A stretch of DNA of 35,695 nucleotides from NCBI GenBank assembly GCA_001970955.1, contig MPUH01000768.1:1-35695 (forward strand), given 5' to 3'. The translations under genes were made by a program, and so were the position numbers. This document shows positions 1-8,168 of the stretch, piece after piece. The notes under the pieces were generated by a model, which was given only the letters and a program-made list of their open reading frames with translations, was not told the DNA's origin and ran no database searches. The stretch comes from Stentor coeruleus. Its lineage: Eukaryota > Ciliophora > Heterotrichea > Heterotrichida > Stentoridae. Numbering within the stretch: the stretch's first letter is position 1; every line of letters begins with the position of its first letter.

Positions 1-75
1 TAGTATATCCTCAGATAGCATATATTTCTAATACAAAGCCATATCATAAATATATTTTGTCGAAGTAAATAATCT

Positions 76-540
76 ATGAAAGTAATCGAAAATGGTCACA
101 TCCTCAACATATACTCACATGTAAAAAACGCTAAACCAACCCTTGGTTCTCTATCTAAAAAGCCTAAAAAGCTAGACTTAATCTCATCTTTAGAAAGGGG
201 ATGGAACAGTCGTTTTTTCGTCACATACTCAAAAGACAATAAGGATTTCCACAAATCCCAAAGAGAATACTTCGACTTAAACAAGCGTTTCGATAAATAC
301 TATCGAGACAAATTCGAAGAAAGAGATGCCATAGTCAGAGTTGTCAATAACAATAAACCAAATCAAATTAAGAATAGAAAGATCCTAGGCTCAAGTAGAA
401 CACATACAAATATATTAAAAAAGGATGCAAGAAAAAGCAACCGGGATAGTATTGAAGTTGTTGATAGCAAAGGGAGCAAAGGTAGCAAAGGAAATAAAGG
501 GAAGATGCAAAAAAAAATATCGATAATCGAAATTGGTTAA
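76..540 (+). CDS. Orphan basic protein, 154 aa
   Basis: I do not recognise this protein. The ATG at 76 is preceded in frame by TAA at 70-72, so the start is bounded, and the ORF ends with TAA. It is rich in Lys, Arg, Asn and Ser, has no signal peptide or membrane segment, and ends in a low-complexity basic stretch (GSKGSKGNKGK) typical of a disordered nucleic-acid- or membrane-binding tail. The middle contains an aromatic, charged segment (EYFDLNKRFDKYYRDKFEE) that could be helical. It converges with the kelch-like gene, with 114 nt between the two stops. Codon use resembles that of the neighbouring genes and no in-frame 15-nt GT-AG intron stands out. It could be a ciliate-specific gene. That it is coding is likely but not proven. 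Confidence 0.6.
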   Translation: MKVIENGHILNIYSHVKNAKPTLGSLSKKPKKLDLISSLERGWNSRFFVTYSKDNKDFHKSQREYFDLNKRFDKYYRDKFEERDAIVRVVNNNKPNQIKNRKILGSSRTHTNILKKDARKSNRDSIEVVDSKGSKGSKGNKGKMQKKISIIEIG

Positions 541-654
541 CTAAAATTTACTTGATGAAATAGTTTTCATATAAGCAAATCTATATAATAAATGATTTTG
601 AGAAATTTTTATAATTTTATCTTTTACTATATTTATGTAGCATTAACTACTAAT

Positions 655-2280
655 CTACACCTGCACACCAATAATCGTTGCTTTTATAACCCTTGTCAAT
701 ATCAAAATAAGTTTATCCCTACTAATCATTTCATCTCTCTTCGACACCATCAACAACTTTGCTAATTGCCCAATCACCGCTGAACGTAGCCTAGGTCTAT
801 CAATAATCTTATGAATAACCTTAATAAAAGCCACAACTCTTGCATAAGGATAAGCCCTAGCTATAAAAACATCTTCAAAAATCGCTGAAATATCTCCAAC
901 TGTTACAAACTCTTTAAATTGTAACTGTGCTGATATATGATTTAGTTCAAGGGCATTGAGTTTTTTAAATGTTAGTTTATCTGATACTTGAGAAAGTAGT
1001 TTTATAGCTGATTTGTGGATAAGGCAAACATCTTCATCATTTTCCGTTGATGTGATAAATTCTAAGTCAATTGTATTAATATCATTGAGGATATCAGGTT
1101 CATGAATTTCAGGGTCTTGGAAGAATTTTTCTATGTTTTTTAAGGATCGGCCATTGAGATCAATGGAATCTGTGTTTGTTATTATGGTACCTTCAGCTGA
1201 AAAAACCCCACGGTCGGAAAAAGCTGCACTTCTCATAGTAAGGTTGCCGGTTGAGAAGAACTCACTGCCATGAGATGAGAAGGAGAGTTCTTGGATTGTA
1301 GGAGACCGGATGATCCCTGGTGATGCCAAAGAAAGTTTAGTTGATGACTGTTTGTATTTTCTTTTCTGTACAAGGTTTATCACGGTCCATGAGCTGTTTT
1401 TCAGTCTGTATGCGATTTTTGGAAAACCAATAAAGTAGCTAAACTCTTCAGTACACCATGGTGGGTAGTTTTCTTCAATTTCAAAGCCTTCAATAGAAAA
1501 CTCTTTAAACTTCTCATCCTCAGCTTTCTTATCCTGAAACTCCAAATAAGTTTTATTTACTGAACCATCCATATACTTACCACCTCCAATAATCACGGTC
1601 TGCCCCATAACTCCAGTCATAGGTCTATATATAGCATAAGGAAATTTGAATGCTTCCACTTTCAATTCATACAGCTCGTCATCTAATTTAATACTAAAAA
1701 CAACCATATTCTTCCTTAGCTTTTTCTCAGAACTCTGCGTGTATCCTCCGAAAATATAAAGTTTTTTATCTAAAATAAATGATCCAGGCTCGATCAAAGA
1801 TATAAAAGCTTTATAATCTTTTGTCAAATTAGTTTCTTTTTCTTGGCTAAACTGCACCCAAAATTTCTCGTTTAAATTGTATTTCATTATAGGAGCTCCT
1901 AGTATACTACCCTTATCCCCATGATTGTATATAACTCCACCAACATGAAAAGCCCAGGATTTGTAAAATGATATACTCCCATACTTACATGGGATTGGCA
2001 TAGGTGCAATTAACGCTGCTTTATTTGTATTAAAGTCTATAATATAGCTTGTAGTTTTTAGTTCTTCAAGTTGATCATAGCCTCCTGCTACTATTATAGA
2101 ATTAGATGTTATATACCCAAGTGCTGAACCTTTATAAAGTTCGATGTCTGGCAATTTTATTTTTTCAGTTGATTTTTCTTCACAGGATAAGATGAATTTC
2201 TCAGAACGATTTAGGTAAAAAGTTTTGCATAGCGAGATTTTGGATTTGGTGTTTGGGTTTGAAGACTGCTTAGCTCCCAT
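655..2280 (-). CDS. Kelch-like beta-propeller protein, possibly N-myristoylated
   Basis: 541 residues from an ATG at 2278-2280 to TAG. The N-terminus MGAKQSS fits the N-myristoylation pattern (Gly2, Ser6), which suggests membrane attachment. Kelch-type double-glycine strands recur: IIVAGGY (about 62-68), FHVGG (111-115), LYIFGGY (174-180) and VIIGGG (229-234), each followed by an aromatic or hydrophobic strand such as KFWVQF. At least four blades are therefore visible in residues 55-300. The C-terminal part (about 380-541) is helical without a family I can name. Kelch propellers bind proteins, for example as E3 or cytoskeletal adaptors, but no BTB, F-box or other partner domain is visible, so the function is open. 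It lies head-to-head with the orphan gene at 3012, with a 731-nt spacer between them. Confidence 0.75.
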   Translation of the reverse strand: MGAKQSSNPNTKSKISLCKTFYLNRSEKFILSCEEKSTEKIKLPDIELYKGSALGYITSNSIIVAGGYDQLEELKTTSYIIDFNTNKAALIAPMPIPCKYGSISFYKSWAFHVGGVIYNHGDKGSILGAPIMKYNLNEKFWVQFSQEKETNLTKDYKAFISLIEPGSFILDKKLYIFGGYTQSSEKKLRKNMVVFSIKLDDELYELKVEAFKFPYAIYRPMTGVMGQTVIIGGGKYMDGSVNKTYLEFQDKKAEDEKFKEFSIEGFEIEENYPPWCTEEFSYFIGFPKIAYRLKNSSWTVINLVQKRKYKQSSTKLSLASPGIIRSPTIQELSFSSHGSEFFSTGNLTMRSAAFSDRGVFSAEGTIITNTDSIDLNGRSLKNIEKFFQDPEIHEPDILNDINTIDLEFITSTENDEDVCLIHKSAIKLLSQVSDKLTFKKLNALELNHISAQLQFKEFVTVGDISAIFEDVFIARAYPYARVVAFIKVIHKIIDRPRLRSAVIGQLAKLLMVSKRDEMISRDKLILILTRVIKATIIGVQV

Positions 2281-3011
2281 TTGTTGTATTATTATGATTG
2301 ATATAATAGTTTTTAAGATAAGGATGAGGTTTATGTTAGAGGTTATAGGAGGAGACTTTTTATTGTTGAGGTAAGGACTGGGGATTTTGGCTAGTAGGAT
2401 TTGAATTTTGTAAAGAGTTGATAGTTAAATAAAATGACTTGGGAATTTATGGTGTTAAATTTATGGAAAACAAGGGGTTTAATAGAGAGTAGATAGGGAG
2501 ATAGAATTTAGGAGATGGGATTAGGATGTTGGATAGGGTGATAGAATTTAGGGGATGAGATTAGGATGTTGGATAGGGTGATAGAAATTTAGGGATAGAA
2601 ATGCAATTTAAGGAAAACTTATTATATTATATGAAAGTTTTATAATTACCTTCAAATTTGCCAGAAGATTTATCAATGAAAGCATGCAGCATTTAGAATT
2701 TGATACTAAGCTAGAATTTAGTATGTCCATTATTATGTTTTACTATGCAATTGTAATAAATTTTCTGAGCTATTATATCTGAGCACACTTTTGTATGTAC
2801 ATTCCCCATTAAAAACATTTAAACTTTATTACCTGCATAATCTTAAGCATTTACCATAATAAACTAACCAACCCAAAATCCTTTATTTTAAGTATATCTT
2901 ATAAAAAATCTAAAAACTAGATTTTAACATAATTGTATAGGCCTTAAACTATTTTTTTTTGCGCTCAAACATTTAAAAAATGCATAAAATCGTTAGCATT
3001 CCAATTTGAAA
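2281..3011. promoter_or_regulatory. Divergent spacer between kelch-like gene and orphan gene
   Basis: No gene is visible. The left part (to about 2600) is G-rich on the plus strand and holds a short tandem repeat. The right part (about 2780-2960) is C-rich and G-poor. A perfect 7-bp inverted repeat (ATACTAA 2703-2709 / TTAGTAT 2718-2724) sits near the middle. Both promoters of this divergent pair must lie here, but no motif can be assigned. Confidence 0.5.
2493..2600. repeat. 40-bp tandem repeat, about 2.7 copies
   Basis: Units begin at 2493, 2533 and 2573, each starting ATAGGG(A/T)GATAGAA. The first two full units differ at only a few positions and the third is partial. It is G-rich on the plus strand and lies 213 nt upstream of the kelch-like start codon. 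It is probably a small local duplication. Confidence 0.85.
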
Positions 3012-3464
3012 ATGGAAAGCATTGAACAAAAGGCAATTAACAACCTTATTATTCTCAGCGGAGGCTGGAAAAACACCCAAAATAATAACAAAACCTTTGA
3101 AATCGAGCGTTGGGATGAAAACCACTCATCACCTTTAAGTATACACAGAAAACCTCGTCCGAAAATAGCTTCAGCAAGATGCAGATCAAATAACACTCAA
3201 CGTAATGATTATTTTTGCAGAACAGCTAATATTTCCCATAAAAGCATAACAGAAAAGCAGCAATTTTCTCCAAGAATCGTCAATGTCCGTTGGCCAACTC
3301 ACGATAATCCTAAGCATATATTGAGAAATAATTGGGTTTTTAATAATAAAAACACAAATTTATGTGAGAAAAAGCTAAGTCCGATAAGAATTCCAAGGCC
3401 AATAGTTAGGAAAGGAACTTTGCCTAGAGGCAAAGAAAATGCTTTTATTAGTTATGCTATGTGA
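3012..3464 (+). CDS. Orphan basic protein, 150 aa
   Basis: I do not recognise this protein. The frame extends two codons upstream only with TTG as start. The first ATG is at 3012 (MESIEQK...), with an in-frame TAG at 2994-2996 upstream, so 3012 is the supported start. It ends in TGA immediately followed by TAG. The protein is basic and rich in Asn, Arg, Pro and Lys, with short motifs such as LSPIRIPRPIVRKG near the C-terminus that resemble linear interaction peptides. It has no signal peptide, membrane helix or known domain. TGA as a working stop here supports the standard code. It is transcribed away from the kelch-like gene and towards the LRR gene at 3903-4676. Confidence 0.6.
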   Translation: MESIEQKAINNLIILSGGWKNTQNNNKTFEIERWDENHSSPLSIHRKPRPKIASARCRSNNTQRNDYFCRTANISHKSITEKQQFSPRIVNVRWPTHDNPKHILRNNWVFNNKNTNLCEKKLSPIRIPRPIVRKGTLPRGKENAFISYAM

Positions 3465-3902
3465 TAGATGTATAAGATTTTAGAAAATTGAGATAATTTG
3501 TTGTAATTGATGAGATGGAAAGAAAAAGTGGAAGGAAGAAAGAGATTAGGAATTTCAAACTAAAAATGTCATAAAAAGGTTAATTTGGGAGATGTGTGGA
3601 AAATCATAGGCTGTAGAAATGTTTTGTTAGAAAAAAATATTTTTAAGGTTTTAAATGCTATATAAATAACGTTCATTTACCTTTCCTATAGAATTTATAT
3701 ATATATTATTATTAATTTTTTTAGTATAATAATTGCTATTTATTCATCTTTGCTTTACTAAACTAATATTTAGCCAGATAATGATTTTAAGCAGGCTGTT
3801 ATAAAAAATATTATAATTTATTATAAAACCTAATGAACAGCCTAGGATTTTAATATTATCATTTAACCAATAATTAGCATTAAAACCCTATATAAAAGTA
3901 GC
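3465..3902. other. Convergent spacer with imperfect inverted repeat
   Basis: No coding signal is seen. The first 150 nt are purine-rich on the plus strand. Near the right end, GGCTGTT (3794-3800) pairs with AACAGCC (3836-3842) and GATAAT (3777-3782) with ATTATC (3855-3860), giving an interrupted hairpin whose centre is almost pure A/T. It lies just beyond both 3' ends and could mark transcript termination or processing. Confidence 0.4.
3777..3860. repeat. Interrupted inverted repeat between convergent genes
   Basis: The inner arms GGCTGTT/AACAGCC are perfect over 7 bp and the outer arms GATAAT/ATTATC over 6 bp. They are separated by an A/T-rich loop and unpaired flanks. It is 43 nt downstream of the LRR gene stop on the minus strand. 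Confidence 0.5.
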
Positions 3903-4676
3903 TTAAGCAATACTGAAAAGCAAATGTGGAAAAGATGTTTTCAATGAATCTTGTACTTCAGTGGTAATTCCTGCATTTTGTAAGGCTATTCTCTTAAGGC
4001 TAAGCATTGATGGTATAAGTTTCAATAAAAGTTTAGCCCCAGAATCTTGTATTTCGTTATAATCTAATGACATTCTTTCTAAGTTTTTCAATTTACTAAG
4101 GGCTGTTAATAATTCTTCTATAGCTTCTTTTGGTATTTCGCATTCGTCAAGGACTACTTTTTTAAGGCTTATAAGGTGAAAAATGCTTCTTGCTAATGAT
4201 ATAGCACCTGCAACTTGAAGGGTGTTTACATGAAGTTCGAGCGATTCTAATTTTTGTAAGAAGACAAATTTACTGCAAATATGGATTGTCCCCACAGCAG
4301 TTATTCTATTATCAGCAAGAGATAAGTATGTAAGGTTTGTAAGTTTTTCAAAATAAGGGGCTAAATTTTCGCAGCCAGAATCCCCCAAAGAAGTCTTCCA
4401 AAGATTCAAATAGACAATATGCGAGAAATATGGAAGAATTACCTCTATTGGTCTGAGGCGTTTTCCAGCAAAATTCAAAAATTTCAAGTCAATTTTCGTG
4501 ATTTCAGTGCTAGTTGAAGTTAAAACTCGATCATACAATTCTTTAATTCTCTTAGGCATTTGGTCACAGTTTTCTAAGAAAAATTCTTTGATAGAATCGT
4601 GATGTTTTACCTGAACACTACGAGATGTAGGCTTGACCTCTACTTCTTTTTTCTTGTTTGATTGAATACACCCCAT
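3903..4676 (-). CDS. Leucine-rich-repeat protein with lipidation-type MGC N-terminus
   Basis: 257 residues. A longer frame needs a TTG start; the first ATG (4674-4676) gives MGCIQSNKKK, a classic dual-lipidation N-terminus (Gly2 for myristate, Cys3 for palmitate, Ser6, then basic residues), so I place the start there. From about residue 80 it carries at least six repeats of exactly 28 residues of the ribonuclease-inhibitor type (LxxLxLxxNxIxxxGaxxL...), for example LTYLSLADNRI and LERMSLDYNEI. The unbroken 28-residue period argues against a hidden in-frame intron. The likely role is a membrane-tethered protein-binding scaffold; the partner is unknown. It ends in TAA. A related LRR gene lies two genes upstream (6669-7460). 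Confidence 0.8.
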   Translation of the reverse strand: MGCIQSNKKKEVEVKPTSRSVQVKHHDSIKEFFLENCDQMPKRIKELYDRVLTSTSTEITKIDLKFLNFAGKRLRPIEVILPYFSHIVYLNLWKTSLGDSGCENLAPYFEKLTNLTYLSLADNRITAVGTIHICSKFVFLQKLESLELHVNTLQVAGAISLARSIFHLISLKKVVLDECEIPKEAIEELLTALSKLKNLERMSLDYNEIQDSGAKLLLKLIPSMLSLKRIALQNAGITTEVQDSLKTSFPHLLFSIA

Positions 4677-5264
4677 ATTAATATTCAATGAAACGTTATA
4701 TCAGAATATGTGGAAAATAATAGAAAGCTAATGATTAAAAAAGAGAAAAAAGTAGATTTTAGGTTAGATCTAAGGAGGATTTTTTAAAGGCTGCATGAAA
4801 TTTTAGTATTTTTTGGGTTTATGTTGTGGTTTATAAGGTTAGGTGCTACTCATATATTATAAATTGGAATTATTTATATGTTATTGATTTTTTTTGAACT
4901 TTTATTAGATTTAAGGTTGCTATTAGAACTATTGTATTTTAATAGTTATTAGTTAAATTTCTTTTAATTGTATATAAAACATTATACAAATTATATAGTT
5001 AATTCATGAGTAAGGAAAATTAGCATCAATCCACTATTATAATTTTTTCATGTATATAGCATGCACATTCTAGCCTACTATAAACCATACTATCAGTATA
5101 ATCCATATCGTATATCTTCAATCCAATATTTTAAAATCGAAAGCCAATCTTGATTCCTTCATTTATAATAACCTTAAACTAGCAAGATCCCATCATATAA
5201 TCCTCACATTCGCAATCACTATAAATTCACATTTAAATCATAAAAGCCATATAATCTTATAAAA
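4677..5264. promoter_or_regulatory. Spacer between LRR and H2A-variant genes
   Basis: No gene is visible. Positions 4680-4900, the 5' flank of the minus-strand LRR gene, are G-rich and C-poor on the plus strand. Positions 4990-5264, the 3' flank of the H2A gene, are C-rich and G-poor. The flip is near 4960. No recognisable promoter element or structured RNA was found. Confidence 0.4.
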
Positions 5265-5819
5265 TTATTCCTCATCCTCATCATCTTCAATCGATTCATC
5301 TTCAACAGATTCATTTTCTTCTCCAGCTTCAGAATCATCTTCGTCATCTTCAGCCTCAGCATCTTTCATTTTTTCAACAGCACTACTCCTTGGCCGTTTA
5401 TTACGTTTACGTTGTTTTATAGCATCTTCAATATGAGGAATTACTCCACCCATAGGGATTATAACATCAGGTCCGATAGCTTTAATCATTTCAAAATCTC
5501 CTTTAACAGCTAAGCATATATGCCTTGGCTTTATCATTTTTTTGCTAGCTACATCTGATTCTGTACTTAAAGTACGTTCTCCAGCTATATCAAGAATTTC
5601 AGTAGTTAGATATTCTAGTACTGCACATATACTAACAGCACAATTTGGGCTTATTCGGTCAGCATATCTCCTTTGTTTCATTATACGGAGAACTCGACCA
5701 ACAGGGAAAATCAAACCTGCTTTTTTGCTTTTTAAAACCCTGCTTGTTTTTTCCTCATCGCTTTCTAGGATAGCTTGGGTGGCGGATTTTTTCTTGGTCT
5801 CTTCTTTTTTAGCTGGCAT
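5265..5819 (-). CDS. H2A: Divergent histone H2A variant with long acidic C-terminal tail
   Basis: The frame is 184 codons from ATG (5817-5819) to TAA. The H2A fold is clear: KAGLIFPVGRVLRIMKQRRY (residues 33-52, cf. canonical KAGLQFPVGR), AVLEYLTTEILDIAG (66-80), then a PRH motif and a GGV segment (IPMGGVIPHI). Between AG and PRH the raw frame is five residues longer than canonical H2A. A 15-nt GT-AG stretch (5561-5575) lies exactly there, and removing it gives a 179-residue protein with canonical spacing. Acidic-patch positions are partly kept (LEYL, TEIL, GDFE), with E to D and E to F changes. The C-terminal tail of about 45 residues is almost all Asp, Glu and Ser; there is no H2A.X SQ motif. 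The basic N-tail is short. It is probably a specialised nucleosomal variant rather than bulk H2A. Confidence 0.9.
   Translation of the reverse strand: MPAKKEETKKKSATQAILESDEEKTSRVLKSKKAGLIFPVGRVLRIMKQRRYADRISPNCAVSICAVLEYLTTEILDIAGERTLSTESDVASKKMIKPRHICLAVKGDFEMIKAIGPDVIIPMGGVIPHIEDAIKQRKRNKRPRSSAVEKMKDAEAEDDEDDSEAGEENESVEDESIEDDEDEE
5561..5575 (-). other. Probable in-frame 15-nt intron in H2A variant
   Basis: On the minus strand the sequence is GTACTTTAAGTACAG. It is exactly 15 nt with GT...AG ends, contains no in-frame stop, and so is silent in ORF calling. Splicing (phase 1) turns the loop into 16 residues from Gly80 to the PRH motif, the same count as canonical H2A. The end is CAG rather than the TAG seen in two other introns here, and position 10 is G rather than A, so some doubt remains. 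Confidence 0.65.
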
Positions 5820-6668
5820 TTTAAATTATCCCGCCATTCAGGACTATGAATAAAGCACTAAAATTTTAATAATTTTAGCAAGATAAACCATAAATAAAAT
5901 TATACTTTTGGCTAATGTAAGCATTTTTTATAATTTATATAGATAGAATTGACCAAATTAACTTTAACTATGCAAAACACATATTATTTAAATAAGAATT
6001 TCTCCATCAAAACTGTAATAGGTTTCCTATCCATATTAAATTTGATTTTTCCTGCAAATCTCTTCAATTTCATCCAAAGTATATAAAATCGCAAGCAGTA
6101 GCAATCATGTAAATCCTAACTAATGCTACTAATATTTTCTAATATGCAAATTCATAATTTTCCTTATTTTTATATACAAAATATCAGAGTTTACTATATC
6201 ATCAATGACCTTACGAGAAAACTTTTGCAAATAGTACATATTCAAATAAAACTCACTAAAAGCAAAAATCCCATGTAAAAAACAAAGATCTGACTTGTAT
6301 TCCTTTCAAATTCATTCCTATCACATCCTATTTTTGTCAAAAGTTAAAACAATCTCATCTTCTGTTAAATCATTTAGAAACTCAACTGATGCAAGCAAAT
6401 CTATAATAAATTAAATTATAGTAAGCATGGTATAAAAAGATACAATCGCATGCCAAATAATCTAAATTACTGTTAATGGAGAAAATTCGCACTAAAGGTA
6501 TACACCCTGACAATAGTTTCTATAAAAAATACAAAGAAAGACCTAACAAAAAGAAATTGAGTCCTTTTCTAATCATGATTAAACATATTTAATTCATTAA
6601 AATATCGAATGTAGCAACCCTTATATTTCATATCATTTCCCTATCAAAACTATATATAAAAACATTAC
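5820..6668. other. Spacer between H2A and second LRR gene; possible minus-strand relic
   Basis: No intact gene is seen. On the minus strand about 5955-6405 one frame has open runs of 29, 58 and 22 codons with protein-like composition, separated by clusters of stops. The total stop number is about what random AT-rich DNA would give, so I do not call a pseudogene. The right end is C-rich on the plus strand. The upstream region of the H2A gene must contain its promoter; no motif is recognised. Confidence 0.35.
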
Positions 6669-7460
6669 TCAAATTATTATTTCTATATCTTTATACTTAG
6701 AAATCAGCAAAAACCCAACCTCTTTGCTCACATCATTCCCTCCAACATCAATATTCCTCAGCATACCTGAATTTTTCAACAGTGCTTTTATCCCATCATA
6801 ACTCAATGAATTAGCAGCTAAAGATAAGTACCCTAAATACTTACAATCAGGAATCCCTTGTGACAAAGCTAAAGCGCCTTGATCTTTAGCATTATTTCCA
6901 CTCAAATGCAATTCAGTTAAATCAGGCAAAAATCCTAAGCTTTTTCCAAGGCATTCTAAGCATTCAGCATCTAAAGAGTTATCATTTAGATTCAAAACCT
7001 TAAGCCTTCCCCAATATTTGAAGTATCTTACAAGTAAAGTTATCCCTTCAATATCAAGTTTATTACCGTCAATATGCAAAAAACTCAATTGACTAAAGGC
7101 AGAAAGGCTTCGGGAGATTCTTTTGAAGTTTTTAGAGTTGAGGCCAATTTTAGAAAGCTTGAGTTCTTGGAGATTAATGAAAAAATGCAGGATTATTTTT
7201 AGATGATATGCGCATTTGACATCAAAATTCATATAGCTTAAGTTAATGTCATATATGTCATGCTCTTCATGGGCAAAAATGATCTCGTAAAGGGCTTTGA
7301 TTTTTTTGTTCATAGCTGACTCACTTGCATAATATGCGAGAAGTAGCTCACAATTTGGGTTTTCGGTTGTGGTTGCAGATTTTTCATAAGACTTTTCCAG
7401 GCGGTGTTTGGACTTACGAATTTTTACGACTTGCTTTACTGTTACTGGCTTGCTTCCCAT
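6669..7460 (-). CDS. Leucine-rich-repeat protein, 28-residue repeats
   Basis: 263 residues from ATG (7458-7460) to TGA. After a basic N-terminus (MGSKPVTVKQVVKIRKSKHR), residues about 90-250 hold at least five RI-type repeats with an exact 28-residue step, such as LSFLHIDGNKLDIEGITLL, LKVLNLNDNSLDAECLECL and LTELHLSGNNAKDQGALAL. The layout matches the LRR gene at 3903-4676: short charged N-terminus, conserved spacer, LRR to the end. The two are therefore probably distant paralogues. Gly2 could be myristoylated, but Val6 is unfavourable, so this is weaker than in the other gene. It probably acts as a protein-binding scaffold. TGA is a genuine stop here. Confidence 0.8.
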   Translation of the reverse strand: MGSKPVTVKQVVKIRKSKHRLEKSYEKSATTTENPNCELLLAYYASESAMNKKIKALYEIIFAHEEHDIYDINLSYMNFDVKCAYHLKIILHFFINLQELKLSKIGLNSKNFKRISRSLSAFSQLSFLHIDGNKLDIEGITLLVRYFKYWGRLKVLNLNDNSLDAECLECLGKSLGFLPDLTELHLSGNNAKDQGALALSQGIPDCKYLGYLSLAANSLSYDGIKALLKNSGMLRNIDVGGNDVSKEVGFLLISKYKDIEIII

Positions 7461-8168
7461 ATAATTTATATGAGAGTTATTAGATTATATGGATATAGGT
7501 TTATTTGAGGAAAATTTTGGAATTTAAAGAAGAGTATATAGATAAAATTTTAAGTTTTAGGTGAGATTATGGACCTTAGAGATGATGAAAAGGCTGGATT
7601 TCATATGGGATGGTTTGAGTTTATATTAGAAAGAGAATGCGTTGGATTGGATTTTTTTTAATTGTATTAGATTTGGATTTGTATACAGGATTTAGCTTGG
7701 GATTTTTATATGTAGATGGAAAACTACAATTTTTGACTGGAAAAAAATTAAAAAATAATTTATAAATTTGAGGATAATACTGGATAAAATGATGGTTCCC
7801 TTACTTTACATAGAGAAATTGTTATGATTTACGAGATTTGAGATAATTAATTGTAGACATTATAATCTTTAATATTAAATGCTTGGAAATTTATATAATT
7901 TATAATATCAATATAAAGTTATCTATCAAAACTGTTTAATTAATGAGCTAATTATATAATAATTGAATATATTTGAAAACTAAGATCACCTAATAAACTA
8001 TATAATAAGGATAATTTTAAATTAATCCTATTTCAGACTTTACTTGTAAAATATATTATTTTTTCTGATTACAATTCATTATTAAAGCTAACTAAAATAA
8101 TACAAAAGCTATCATGCGTATACATTTATACCAATAACTTCAAAAAACTATCCATTTATCTATCCTAG
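7461..8168. promoter_or_regulatory. Spacer between second LRR gene and MAP2K-like gene
   Basis: No gene is visible. The part next to the LRR start (7461-7760) is strongly G-rich on the plus strand and the part next to the kinase stop (about 7980-8168) is C-rich, the same flip seen in other spacers. The LRR promoter should lie in the G-rich part. Confidence 0.4.

Noticed and set aside
3006..3011. TTG start for the orphan gene, and likewise a TTG start at 4686-4688 for the first LRR gene
   Set aside because: An ATG follows within two to four codons, and for the LRR gene it creates a lipidation-type MGC N-terminus. Non-ATG initiation is not needed.
5955..6405. Minus-strand frame with protein-like runs of 29, 58 and 22 codons
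   Set aside because: It has about eleven stops in 140 codons, roughly the random expectation in such AT-rich DNA, and no recognisable motif.
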